NCBI RefSeq assembly: GCF_900184265.1
Contig: NZ_FXXA01000002.1
Coordinates: 310,001 to 374,000, forward strand
Reading direction: 5' to 3'
Length of the DNA: 64,000 nt
Source: Eggerthella timonensis
GTDB lineage: Bacteria > Actinomycetota > Coriobacteriia > Coriobacteriales > Eggerthellaceae
Notes under the pieces: model-generated
Told to the model about the DNA's origin: nothing
Databases searched by the model: none
The model's input: only the letters and a program-made list of their open reading frames with translations
Translations under genes and position numbers: made by a program
In this document: piece after piece, positions 16,547 through 24,990 of the stretch
How the letters are laid out: the number at the start of each line of letters is the position of its first letter
Position numbering within the stretch: position 1 is the stretch's first letter

Positions 16547-17896
16547 ATGACCGAGCGCAGTTTCGACGACTTGTTCCCAACGCATGAAAGCGGTGGCCAC
16601 GAGCCTCGCCGCTCCGATTCCGTGTGCCCCGACGAAGCCCGCCGCCGACCCGTTCCGACGAATCCTCGCCCCCGGACGTCGAAGACGGCGCGCGACGCCG
16701 CCTCCCCCTACCAAGACTTCGATTACTATCGTCGCGCGCAAGCGCGGCCGAAACGCTCGGGGCGCCGCGCTCTCGGCATCATGGTCATTCTGCTCGTGCT
16801 GGTCGCTTTCGGCGTCGGGACGTACTTCGTCGTGCAAAGCCTGCCCGCTTCCATCACGTTGAACGGATCGAGCATCGACGTAGGCGGCGGCAAAACGCTG
16901 AGCGACGCGCTGCACGCCAGCGGCATCAAGCCGAAACCGGGCGACCTCGTGGCCGTGGACGGCTCGGTGCTGGAGGAGGGCAAGGGCGAACCGTTCCACG
17001 CCACCATCAACGGCGAAAACACCGATGACATCAACGCGAAGCTGACCAGCGGCGATGTAGTTGAATTGGGCGACGGCAGCCCCATCGAGGAGCCGTCGGA
17101 AACGGTCGAGGCCGCCATCCCCTTCGCCCACGAGGAAGAAGGACGCGGACCCATCCACCTGATCGAGGGCGAAGGCGCCGACGGCATGAAGCGCACGAAG
17201 ACCGGATCGATCTCCGGGGCCGTCGTCGAAGAGGTGACGCAGGAGCCCGTCAACGCGCTGCGGCGCAACGTATCGCCCGACGTGGGCGATGACAAGGTGG
17301 TGGCCCTCACGTTCGACGACGGACCTTGGCCCGAGTCCACCGCCGCCGTGCTCGACGTGCTGGCCGAGAACGGGGCCAAGGCCACGTTCTTCACCGTGGG
17401 CAACCGCATCGACGGCGAGGGCGTCGACCTCGTGAAGCGCGCCGCCGCCGAAGGCCATCAGATATGCACGCACTCGTACGACCACGCCGCCGGTGACGGC
17501 AAAAGCGTCAACCTCGGCTACATGAAGCCGGAAGACCAGGTGGCAGAGGTGCAGAAGGGCTACGAGGCCATAGAGGCCGCCACCGGCACCGAAGCCGGCC
17601 ATGTGTTCCGCGCGCCGGGCGGCAACTACGGCGAGGACGTCATGCGCAACGTCGGCCCCCTGGTCAGCGCAGAGATCGGCTGGAACATCGATTCGCAAGA
17701 CTGGCGCAAGCCCGGCGTGAGCGCGATCGTCGACCAGATCAAGAGCGCGTGGCCGGGAGCCATCATCCTCATGCACGACGGCGGGGGCGATCGCTCGCAA
17801 ACGGTCGAAGCGCTCAAAGAAGCGCTTCCCTATCTCAACTCGCAAGGCTATCGCTTCGTCACTATGGACGAGCTGCTCAGCTATCCGCTGTCGTAG
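16547..17896 (+). CDS. Membrane-anchored polysaccharide deacetylase (CE4)
   Basis: A 449-residue protein. A basic cytoplasmic tail of about 80 residues leads to one helix (IMVILLVLVAFGVGTYFVV), a Lys/Gly-rich beta domain (about 105-190) and a CE4 NodB domain at about 245-445. Catalytic motifs are TFDDGP, HTHSYDH-like CTHSYDH, RAPGGNYG and the late LMHDGGG. All metal and base residues appear present, so it should be active on peptidoglycan or another envelope glycan outside the cell. The ATG at 16547 follows GAGGACGGAGT. It is divergent from MurT-GatD, with both promoters in the 240-nt gap, consistent with shared envelope work. Confidence 0.92.
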   Translation: MTERSFDDLFPTHESGGHEPRRSDSVCPDEARRRPVPTNPRPRTSKTARDAASPYQDFDYYRRAQARPKRSGRRALGIMVILLVLVAFGVGTYFVVQSLPASITLNGSSIDVGGGKTLSDALHASGIKPKPGDLVAVDGSVLEEGKGEPFHATINGENTDDINAKLTSGDVVELGDGSPIEEPSETVEAAIPFAHEEEGRGPIHLIEGEGADGMKRTKTGSISGAVVEEVTQEPVNALRRNVSPDVGDDKVVALTFDDGPWPESTAAVLDVLAENGAKATFFTVGNRIDGEGVDLVKRAAAEGHQICTHSYDHAAGDGKSVNLGYMKPEDQVAEVQKGYEAIEAATGTEAGHVFRAPGGNYGEDVMRNVGPLVSAEIGWNIDSQDWRKPGVSAIVDQIKSAWPGAIILMHDGGGDRSQTVEALKEALPYLNSQGYRFVTMDELLSYPLS

Positions 17897-18082
17897 GAAC
17901 CGGCCGCGGAGCCGCTCGCCGGAGGAACGCGCCCATCGAGCCGTTTGCTGAGAAACGTCACGCCTTTGGCGACAAACATTGCCGAAATCACCTGTCTCAC
18001 CCTCGCTTACATTGCTATAGTGAAGCGCGTTGGTCGTGCATAAGCGCGGCCATTTCCAAACGAGGGGTTCGGGCGGTGCTTC

Positions 18083-19357
18083 ATGGACGTTAATCAAATC
18101 GTAGCCATCGCAGTGTTCGTCATCGTCATGATCACCATCATGACCGAGAAGCTGCATCGTTCGCTCGCCGCCATCACCGGCGCGATGATCGTGCTCGCGT
18201 TGCACGTCATGCCGTTCGATGCGGCGATGGAGCACATCGACTTCAATACGCTGGGCGTGCTGCTGGGCATGATGCTGTTCGTGTCGGTGGTGAAGCTGTC
18301 GGGCGTGTTCGAGTTTTTGGCCATCAAATGCGCACGGCTCGCCAAAGGCGACCCATGGAAGATCATGCTGCTGTTCGTGCTGCTCACAGCCGTGCTTTCG
18401 GCGTTCCTCGACAACGTGACCACCGTGCTGCTCATCGGCCCAATGACGCTGACCGTGTGCAAGCTGCTCGACATCAATCCCATCCCCTTCTTCATGACTG
18501 AGATCCTCGCATCGAACATCGGCGGCACCGCAACGCTCATCGGCGACCCGCCCAACATCATGATCGGCTCGGCTGCAGGGTACTCGTTCTTCGACTTCAT
18601 CCTGTACGACGCGCCTGCCGTGGTGGTCATATTGGCCGCCGTGCTCGGCGTGTTCTACGTGATGTACGGCCGCAAGATGCACGTCGACGACGAGCATCGC
18701 CAGCGCATCATGGAGTTGGACGAACATCAGCAGATCAAGAACATGCGCCTGCTCAAGCAAAGCGTAGTCATGACCCTGGTCGTGGTGGTCGGGTTCATGG
18801 CGCACGGCGCGCTCGGCTTGGAATCGTGCATCATCGCGCTGGGCGCGGCGGGCGTCATCATGTTGATCTCGGGCGAAAGCATCGAAGAAGCGCTGTCGAA
18901 CGTGGAGTGGACGACGCTGTCGTTCTTCGCCGGCCTGTTCGTCATCGTGGGCGCGCTGGCGGAAACCGGCGTTATCGGCATGCTGGCGAACGGGTTGATC
19001 GACGCAACCGGCGGCAACGTGTTCATCACTATGCTGGTGCTGCTCATCGGCTCGGCCGTGATCTCCAGCTTCCTGGACAACATCCCGTTCGTGGCCACGA
19101 TGATCCCCATCCTGCTGGCCATGGAGTCCACCGGCATGGACGTCACGCCGCTGTGGTGGGCCGTGTCGCTGGGCGCGTGCCTGGGCGGCAACGGCACGCT
19201 CATCGGCGCCAGCGCCAACGTGGTGCTGTCCGACATCAGCAAGAAGCACGGCTACGAGATCACGTTCGCGAAGTTCTTCAAGACCGGCTTCCCCATCATG
19301 CTGCTCACCATCCTGATCGCCGGCGTGTACCTGGTCATACGCTTCCCACCGGCGTAG
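18083..19357 (+). CDS. IT-superfamily permease (ArsB/NhaD/P-protein type)
   Basis: A 424-residue integral membrane transporter with about 11 helices and two inverted signature loops: NIGGTATLIGDPPNIMIG near residues 149-166 and CLGGNGTLIGASANVVLS near 371-388. These are typical of the ArsB/NhaD/P-protein branch of ion transporters. The substrate (arsenite, Na+/H+ or a dicarboxylate) cannot be decided from sequence. There is no ars regulator nearby. A -10 TATAGT at 18016-18021 gives a leader of about 60 nt, and GAGGGG lies upstream of the ATG. The hairpin at 19371-19401 after the stop overlaps the tRNA-Thr promoter. Confidence 0.88.
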   Translation: MDVNQIVAIAVFVIVMITIMTEKLHRSLAAITGAMIVLALHVMPFDAAMEHIDFNTLGVLLGMMLFVSVVKLSGVFEFLAIKCARLAKGDPWKIMLLFVLLTAVLSAFLDNVTTVLLIGPMTLTVCKLLDINPIPFFMTEILASNIGGTATLIGDPPNIMIGSAAGYSFFDFILYDAPAVVVILAAVLGVFYVMYGRKMHVDDEHRQRIMELDEHQQIKNMRLLKQSVVMTLVVVVGFMAHGALGLESCIIALGAAGVIMLISGESIEEALSNVEWTTLSFFAGLFVIVGALAETGVIGMLANGLIDATGGNVFITMLVLLIGSAVISSFLDNIPFVATMIPILLAMESTGMDVTPLWWAVSLGACLGGNGTLIGASANVVLSDISKKHGYEITFAKFFKTGFPIMLLTILIAGVYLVIRFPPA

Positions 19358-19379
19358 TCCGAAAATTCGACGGAACCCC

Positions 19380-19408
19380 TTGCGGGAGCGCAGGGGTTCC
19401 GATATACT
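19380..19408 (+). promoter_or_regulatory. tRNA-Thr promoter inside a terminator-like hairpin
   Basis: TTGCGG (19380-19385), a 17-nt spacer and TATACT (19403-19408) form a good sigma-70 promoter ending about 30 nt before tRNA-Thr. The -35 lies in the loop of a 10-bp stem CGGAACCCCT/AGGGGTTCCG (19371-19401). That stem probably also terminates or attenuates the permease transcript. Confidence 0.75.
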
Positions 19409-19438
19409 GCATTCTCGCGCTTCGTAATGAAGCCGTAT

Positions 19439-19514
19439 GCCAACGTGGCTCAGCTGGTAGAGCAACGCACTCGTAATGCGTAGGTCAGCGGTTCGAATCC
19501 GCTCGTTGGCTCCA
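19439..19514 (+). tRNA. tRNA-Thr(CGT)
   Basis: A 76-nt tRNA with encoded CCA. The acceptor stem GCCAACG pairs with CGTTGGC, the anticodon loop CTCGTAA carries CGT, the D arm is GGCTCAGCTGGTAGAGC and the T arm GGTTCGAATCC. It reads ACG codons. A small accessory gene pair follows. Confidence 0.96.
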
Positions 19515-19524
19515 CGAACAAGAT

Positions 19525-19558
19525 CAGGCCGCCCGGGAAACCCGGCGGCCTGTTTCTC
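19525..19558 (+). terminator. Terminator of tRNA-Thr
   Basis: CAGGCCGCC...GGCGGCCTG forms a GC-rich stem of about 12 bp with one bulge, followed by TTTCTCAT. It lies 10 nt after the tRNA. Confidence 0.8.
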
Positions 19559-19627
19559 ATCATCCCCTTATATGCCAGCGCTTGAGCGCGACATGCGCGC
19601 CGAGACGCTAAACCATGCAACGGTTGC

Positions 19628-20086
19628 TCATTCTTCGGGATGCACCCCCCTAGCTAGTTCCTCTATCGTTGGCTTGTGGTCGAAGTAGCTGGTGATTGCG
19701 TCTTCCAGCGAATCGAAAACCTTCGAGATCTCATGATCGTCATCTACTGCAATAAATAGCCGGTACCCGCCGCCAAGCACTGGGGAAATAGCACCGATTG
19801 CGCAGTCCCCGGGATGCTCGTCCAGCTCGCTTTGCACGCGTTCCAATTGGATATTCTCTTCTTCGTCGCGTATCCCCACGAACCCTTCCCTTTCGAGAAC
19901 GTGGCCGACGAAGAGCATTTCGAAGAAGGATGCGTCCCCATCTAGCATTGCGTCTCCCAGTTCGTCCATGAGCGTCGCACGGCAGATATCACAAGCCCTA
20001 TCAGGCTTTCCTGCAGGATCGGAGCATCGGGATTCATTACGCTCGACCGCAAGCGGGCACACGTGATCATTTGGGAATATGCTCAT
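19628..20086 (-). CDS. Uncharacterised acidic protein beside an XRE regulator
   Basis: A 152-residue acidic protein, not recognised. It has an N-terminal cluster of four Cys (residues 10, 21, 32 and 35) that could bind metal, and no membrane helix or signal peptide. The base composition is clearly lower in GC than its neighbours. It is divergent from the XRE-type regulator at 20197, shares a 110-nt control region containing a palindrome, and lies just downstream of tRNA-Thr. Together these point to a small acquired module. The ATG at 20086 follows AGCAGGAAGTACCC. A toxin/antitoxin or immunity role is possible but unsupported by any motif. Confidence 0.7.
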   Translation of the reverse strand: MSIFPNDHVCPLAVERNESRCSDPAGKPDRACDICRATLMDELGDAMLDGDASFFEMLFVGHVLEREGFVGIRDEEENIQLERVQSELDEHPGDCAIGAISPVLGGGYRLFIAVDDDHEISKVFDSLEDAITSYFDHKPTIEELARGVHPEE

Positions 20087-20145
20087 GGGTACTTCCTGCT
20101 ATCTTCGCTATCGTTCGAACGTCGCTCAAGCAACCGTCTGATTAG

Positions 20146-20163
20146 GTAGACATATACGTCTAC
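20146..20163. promoter_or_regulatory. Palindromic operator candidate between divergent genes
   Basis: GTAGAC-ATATAC-GTCTAC is a perfect 6-6-6 palindrome overlapping -10-like TACTAT and TATATG sequences on the two strands. It sits about 35 nt before the XRE start and 60 nt before the divergent gene, the expected place for XRE autoregulation. Confidence 0.6.
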
Positions 20164-20196
20164 TATAGGACGATTGTAGCGCATATCGTTTCAAGG

Positions 20197-20415
20197 ATGG
20201 AAGAGGACTACCTACAGAAGCTCGGTATGCGAATACGACAATTCCGCTTGGAGCAGGAATTGACGCAGGATAAGCTCGCCCTCATGATAGGCAGCTCAAA
20301 AGGGAAAGCGTATATATCACGCATAGAGCTTGGCAAGTCCAACATCAGCATCAGTGTGCTTCACCGCATCGCCATGGCTCTCGACGTCAAAGTTCGCGAC
20401 CTCATAGATTTCTAG
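20197..20415 (+). CDS. XRE-family HTH transcriptional regulator
   Basis: A 72-residue single-domain Cro/C1-type repressor. The helix-turn-helix runs through residues about 10-65 (MRIRQFRLEQELTQDKLAL, then SYISRIE-like AYISRIELGKSNISISVLHRIAMAL), ending in VKVRDLIDF. AAGG precedes the ATG, and TATCGT lies 7 nt upstream. Composition is AT-rich relative to the region. It faces the uncharacterised gene at 19628 and probably controls both through the palindrome at 20146-20163. Confidence 0.9.
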   Translation: MEEDYLQKLGMRIRQFRLEQELTQDKLALMIGSSKGKAYISRIELGKSNISISVLHRIAMALDVKVRDLIDF

Positions 20416-20677
20416 GGCAAGAAGCCTACGGCACGCAAGCTGCAGGCCTCGGCAACCTTAGCTGCCGTATAATGATCCCCATTAAACAACCGAGGGGAAT
20501 ATCGGCCCTGCACCCACAAAACGCGCCGCCAGGATTTTGTGACACTTGGGCCGCTTCGCGCGCAGACTCCGCAGCCTTTACCGGGTCTTCACCATCCCCT
20601 TGCGCCTCCTTTACGCTTCCGCGACCGCGCGTGGGGCGATGCTACCATCGCCTGAAACCCGACCGAAGGAGCGCACC

Positions 20678-21520
20678 GTGAAGCCGTACTACGAGGGCTG
20701 GTACATGAAACAGCAGCGAGGGGACGACGTGCTTGCCGTCATTCCGGGCCGCGCGCAGGACTCGGCGTTCGTCCAAGTGGTCACGAACCGCGGGTCGCGT
20801 TTCGTTTCGTATCCGCTGGAGGCGTTCCATCACGAGGGCAACCGCATGCGCGTGGGATCCAGCTTGTTCACCCCGCACGGCATGGATCTGCGCATCTGCG
20901 AACCCGACTTCGAACTGACGGGCGTCGTGCGCTACCGAAACCTGTTGCCGCTGCGCTCCGACATCATGGGTCCGTTCGCGCATCTCCCGATGGAGACGAA
21001 GCACACGGTGTTCAGCATGCGCCACCTGGTTTCGGGATCGGTCTGCCTGAACGGCGCCACGATGGATATGCACGACGGAGTGGGCTACATGGAGGGAGAT
21101 CGGGGCCATACGTTTCCCAGCAGCTACTTCTGGGTACAGTGCCTCGACCTGCAGCGCGACGCCTCGCTCATGCTGGCCATCGCCGAGATACCGCTGGGCC
21201 CGATCCGCTTCACCGGCTGCATCGGCGTGGTCACGCTGGGCGCGACCGAGCACCGCTTCGCCACGTATCGCGGCGTGCACATCGTTGAGCACGCGCCTAC
21301 GGTCGCGGAGGTGCGGCAAGGCGATATGAGCTTGCGGGTGGAAGTGCTCGACGATCGCGGGCATGCGCTGCAAGCGCCCGCTCAAGGCCTGATGGACCGC
21401 ACCATCAACGAAAGCCCTGCCGTGCCGGCGCGCTTCCGGTTCGTCAAGCGCGGCGAGGCGCTTTTGGAAGGGGAAAGCTGTCAAACAAGCTACGAGTTCG
21501 TTCCCCCGGTTCCGGCATAG
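20678..21520 (+). CDS. Tocopherol cyclase-like domain protein
   Basis: A 280-residue protein with the hallmarks of the tocopherol-cyclase-like family: N-terminal KPYYEGWYMKQQ, GYMEGDRGHTFPSSYFWVQC near residues 132-151, and a predicted beta-rich remainder. Bacterial members are uncharacterised; the plant relatives cyclise chromanols, and no quinone-pathway gene lies nearby. The start is the GTG at 20678, preceded by GAAGGAG at the right spacing; the frame is open further upstream but lacks a ribosome site. Its stop (21518-21520) lies 3 bp from where the convergent EAL gene would end if its G-tract were one base shorter. Confidence 0.82.
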   Translation: MKPYYEGWYMKQQRGDDVLAVIPGRAQDSAFVQVVTNRGSRFVSYPLEAFHHEGNRMRVGSSLFTPHGMDLRICEPDFELTGVVRYRNLLPLRSDIMGPFAHLPMETKHTVFSMRHLVSGSVCLNGATMDMHDGVGYMEGDRGHTFPSSYFWVQCLDLQRDASLMLAIAEIPLGPIRFTGCIGVVTLGATEHRFATYRGVHIVEHAPTVAEVRQGDMSLRVEVLDDRGHALQAPAQGLMDRTINESPAVPARFRFVKRGEALLEGESCQTSYEFVPPVPA

Positions 21521-23333
21521 GAATTAGAAGCCCCCCCCCCGTGGCGAATTTCTCGCGAAACTCGGCGAGCGGCAACGGTTTCGAATACACGTACCCCTGT
21601 CCCACATCGCAGCCCAGCTCGTGCAGCATCGCAACCTGCTCCCGCGTCTCCACGCCTTCGCACACCGTCGTCAGCCCCAGGTCGTTGGCCATATCGACCA
21701 CCCCTTTGAGCACTGCGCGCGTGCGTCCCGTCTCCGCGTCCTCGTACAGGAAACCTCGGTCGATTTTCAGCACGTCGATGGGCAGCTTCCGCAGCAGGTT
21801 GAGCGACGAGTAGCCGGTGCCGAAGTCATCCATCGCCAGGCGGAAGCCGCATCGCTTGAGCGAGATCAGCTTGTCGATGACCGCTTCTTCGTTCACGACG
21901 AACGCGCTCTCGGTAACCTCGATCTCGATGCACGCGCGCGGCACGTGAGCGCCGTCCACGATGCGCACGAGCCGCTCCTCGAAGCCCTCGCGCAGCACGG
22001 TGACGCGCGAGAAATTCACCGACACGACGAGCGCCTCGTCGCCGTCGGGCGGCATGAGCGGATAGCATTGGCACACACGGGTAAGCATGAAGAAATCCAG
22101 CTGCACGATGAAGCCGTTCTTCTCGAACACGGGGATGAACCGGTCGGGCGACAGGAAGCCCATGTCTTCGGACTGCCAGCGGCACAGCGCCTCGGCACCG
22201 ACGAGCGAGCCGTCGGCAAGGTTGTTCTTCGGCTGCAGGTACAGCAAAAACTCATGCTGGGCCAGCGCGTAATCCATGCGCTGCTCGATGCGGTTCTTCT
22301 GCTCCACGCCAGCGCGGAACGCATCGTCGTAATACGCCACCTTGCCGGATTCGTCCGCGCCCTTCAACACCGCGATGGCGTTGCTGACGGCTGCGGGGAT
22401 GGTGCCGGTCGCCTCGGTCATCGCGCAGACGCCGCACCCGAACGACAGCATGTTCGCGAAGTGCAAATCGGGGCTTTCGCGCAGCTTCTCCTCGACGACC
22501 TCGCACAGCCGCTCCACGCGGTTGGGCTCGGCGCGCACCAGCACAACGAAATGGTCGGCGTTCGTATGCGCGGCCAACTCGTTTCGCCCGCACACGCTGT
22601 CGAGCAGGCGCGCCAGCGTGACGATAAGCTGGTTGCCCGCTTCGTAGCCGTACGATTCGTTCACGTAGCGGAAATTCGACACGTTCGTGTACACCACGAG
22701 GTACGCGCCGTCCTCGGCGTTGGCCACCAGCTCGCCCGCCTGCTCTTCGAACGCCAGCAAATTCTTGCGGTTCGTCAGCGGGTCGACGAAGTACGCCGCC
22801 CGGAGCTTGGCGATGCGATCGTTGCGCATGAACAGCATGATGGTGGCCGCCAACAGGAACAGCACCGCGCAGACGATGCCCATGAGCAGGAATTCGTGCT
22901 CGGCGCGCGTCTGCGCAGACATCACCATCTTGTCAGCCAACTCGAAATGGGTCTCGCTGAGAGCCAGGAGCGTTTCCTTCGATCCCTCGCCCCGATCAAG
23001 TCGATCGAACTCCTCGAGGATCAGGCCCCATTGGCGTTCGACGTCGTCGATGCTCTGCATGAACGCCCTGGTTTCCGAATCCTTGAAGGGACGGGATTCC
23101 TCGTCGCGCTTGAGTTCCGCGAGCAACGCCGAAACGCGCTCTACGGTCTTCTCGGCGTGCTCGCCTTCAAGCTCCATCTTCACGACGCGCTGCGTGCCGC
23201 CGCGAACCACGCCCGAGTCGTTGATGATGCCGGCATAGCTGCGCACCTGTATCAGGAACGCGATGAGCATGATCGCGCCGAACACCCACAGCGCAACGAC
23301 GATCAGCCCTTTTGCCGACATCTTTCGTTTCAC
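21444..23333 (-). CDS. GGDEF(degenerate)-EAL c-di-GMP phosphodiesterase
   Basis: A 629-residue membrane protein. Two helices (residues about 9-28 and 147-169) bracket a periplasmic helical sensor. A GGDEF domain with degenerate active site (TNADHFVVL instead of GGDEF) covers about 180-335. The EAL domain follows at about 350-595, with its catalytic set intact: EAL, NFSR, EVTES, DDFGTG, KIDRGF and EGVET. It should hydrolyse c-di-GMP. The start overlaps the stop of the adjacent cyclase gene by 4 nt, so a synthase and a hydrolase are co-translated. The last about 28 residues come from beyond a ten-base G-tract and are read antisense to the neighbouring gene, so the true C-terminus is doubtful. 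Confidence 0.9.
   Translation of the reverse strand: MKRKMSAKGLIVVALWVFGAIMLIAFLIQVRSYAGIINDSGVVRGGTQRVVKMELEGEHAEKTVERVSALLAELKRDEESRPFKDSETRAFMQSIDDVERQWGLILEEFDRLDRGEGSKETLLALSETHFELADKMVMSAQTRAEHEFLLMGIVCAVLFLLAATIMLFMRNDRIAKLRAAYFVDPLTNRKNLLAFEEQAGELVANAEDGAYLVVYTNVSNFRYVNESYGYEAGNQLIVTLARLLDSVCGRNELAAHTNADHFVVLVRAEPNRVERLCEVVEEKLRESPDLHFANMLSFGCGVCAMTEATGTIPAAVSNAIAVLKGADESGKVAYYDDAFRAGVEQKNRIEQRMDYALAQHEFLLYLQPKNNLADGSLVGAEALCRWQSEDMGFLSPDRFIPVFEKNGFIVQLDFFMLTRVCQCYPLMPPDGDEALVVSVNFSRVTVLREGFEERLVRIVDGAHVPRACIEIEVTESAFVVNEEAVIDKLISLKRCGFRLAMDDFGTGYSSLNLLRKLPIDVLKIDRGFLYEDAETGRTRAVLKGVVDMANDLGLTTVCEGVETREQVAMLHELGCDVGQGYVYSKPLPLAEFREKFATGGGLLIPMPEPGERTRSLFDSFPLPKAPRRA
21531..21540 (-). 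repeat. Ten-base G-tract at the 3' end of the EAL gene
   Basis: Ten consecutive G on the coding strand. With nine G the frame ends at TAA two codons later, exactly between the convergent genes. With ten it runs on for 78 nt into the neighbour. With eleven it ends at TAG after about 45 nt. It may be a sequencing artefact or a phase-variable tract. Confidence 0.8.
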
Positions 23334-24691
23334 GAGCGATCACCCACATCGGCGCCGTGGCCGCGGCCCCGAGAAGCGCTATGGTACCAACGCTTTTGCT
23401 CGTACATCAGCCGATCTGCGCGGATCACCAAATCGCCCGGCGCCTCCTGGTCCTCGCTCCACGACGAGCCAACCGAGATGGTCAGCGCCCCATCAGCGTC
23501 GGTCATCTCGGCCAGCTTGCGCACGCGCTCTTCGAACTCCTCTTGCGTCGCGTCCACGCAAAACGCCACGAATTCGTCCCCGCCTATTCGGTACGTGTCG
23601 CCGGGAAACAGATCGCGCACCAGCTGACCGGCGCGCCGGATCATCGCGTCGCCGAAGGAATGGCCGCGCGTGTCGTTTTCTAGCTTGAGATCGTTGATAT
23701 CGGCGAATACCACGCCGAACGTTTTCGGCCGCTGTTCGGCCAGACCCACCAAGCGCTCGATGTAGCTGTTTCGGTTTCCCACCCCGGTGAGCCCGTCGGT
23801 ATGCGACAGCTCGCCCAACCGGTCGAGCAGCTGGCGTTTCTCCAAATCGTTCTGCACGAAGTAGGTGAGCGACCGCAGCAGCCCCGTCTCTTCGGTGTTG
23901 CGATGCGGGTTGTCGATGCCCAGCATGCCGCTGATGACGCCGCCGCCCTCGTAAAGCGGCACGACCAGCAGATCGGTGATGCCTTGCGGGGCGAGGGTTG
24001 CGTATTCAACCGAATCGCGGTCGACCGTGTGCTCCAGATCGACGATGCGCACCATGCCCACTTCGTCGAAGAGCTCGGTCCAACGCTCGAATTCGGAAAG
24101 CGGCACGTTTTGGAGGAAGTCGATCTGGGGCTCCACCCCGTCGGCACACCACTCCACCGTGTTGGACATCATCGTGGCGTTCAGCGACGACTCGAGCAGA
24201 TACGCGCGATCGGCATCGTAGAACTCGCCGATGATACGCAGCAGATCGTCCAGCCCGCGTTCCCCGTTCGCATCGCTCGAAAGCGTTTTGGCGCACCGCA
24301 CGAGGGTCTCCTCGACGGCGAGACGCGCCTCGAGGCCGCGGCGCTCCTCGACCTCGAGCGTGGAATCGTTCGCGATTTGGAGCCGCACGAGACGGTCGCC
24401 AACCTCGACGAGCTTATCGCGGCAGAGAAAATGGCGGTCGAGCCGCTCGTCGTAGCGGCCGTAGCTCAGCTCGCCCTCGGACGAGAGCTTCTGCATCGTG
24501 CAGAACGGGCAGGGCTCGCTTCGACCGTACAGCACGCGATAGCACAGCTGCCCGTGGTAATCGCCTTCGGGACGATAGAGCGCGAGCGCGGTGCGGTTAA
24601 GGTACACGAGCTCGTGCGAGCGGGAATCGCACGCGTAGATAGCGCTTTGGCTTTCCTCGCAAATGAGTGCCGCTATATCACGATCGTCCAT
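23330..24691 (-). CDS. PAS/GAF-sensor diguanylate cyclase
   Basis: A 453-residue cytoplasmic protein. An N-terminal PAS-like domain (about 8-110) has a CPFC pair (EPCPFCTMQ) that could sense redox or metal. A GAF-like domain covers about 125-285 and a GGDEF domain about 295-445 with the intact motif RIGGDEFVAF, so it should make c-di-GMP. There are no membrane helices. The ATG at 24691 is preferred over 24790 because the extra 33 residues are Arg/Cys-rich and unlike a domain. It overlaps the downstream phosphodiesterase start by 4 nt, forming a bifunctional c-di-GMP operon. Confidence 0.92.
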   Translation of the reverse strand: MDDRDIAALICEESQSAIYACDSRSHELVYLNRTALALYRPEGDYHGQLCYRVLYGRSEPCPFCTMQKLSSEGELSYGRYDERLDRHFLCRDKLVEVGDRLVRLQIANDSTLEVEERRGLEARLAVEETLVRCAKTLSSDANGERGLDDLLRIIGEFYDADRAYLLESSLNATMMSNTVEWCADGVEPQIDFLQNVPLSEFERWTELFDEVGMVRIVDLEHTVDRDSVEYATLAPQGITDLLVVPLYEGGGVISGMLGIDNPHRNTEETGLLRSLTYFVQNDLEKRQLLDRLGELSHTDGLTGVGNRNSYIERLVGLAEQRPKTFGVVFADINDLKLENDTRGHSFGDAMIRRAGQLVRDLFPGDTYRIGGDEFVAFCVDATQEEFEERVRKLAEMTDADGALTISVGSSWSEDQEAPGDLVIRADRLMYEQKRWYHSASRGRGHGADVGDRS

Positions 24692-24990
24692 CGCGCCCTC
24701 GCATCTGTCCGTCTCTCTCCCGCGGTTCCCGACGCGTCCAGGGACGCATCTGCAACCCGGTCTCGCAAGAGAACACACTTGCATAAGCATACCAATGATG
24801 GAAGGGTTCTACAATGCGCTCATCAGGGTAAATAGAACTAGTATTGTCTTGACTTTGCCGAGATTTTGTGTCCGCAAAGTAGGTGACGGCCTGGTGCCAG
24901 TCGGCTGCTTGAGCGCTGCGCAGGAGCCGTTGCCCGCGTGCGGCTGGTATACTGAAACCATCGAGCGGCCTTCGCGAGAGAGGATGCACC
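24692..24990. other. Intergenic region between divergent genes
   Basis: No gene is seen. It carries divergent promoters: TATACT at about 24948-24953 serves the stress-protein gene on the plus strand, and TATGCT on the minus strand (about 24790) may serve the cyclase. A short hairpin CTTTGC/GCAAAG lies near 24855-24880. Confidence 0.55.

Noticed and set aside
16442-19465. Minus-strand open frame of 1007 codons
   Set aside because: It is antisense to the deacetylase and permease genes, both of which have clear domains; its translation is compositionally biased.
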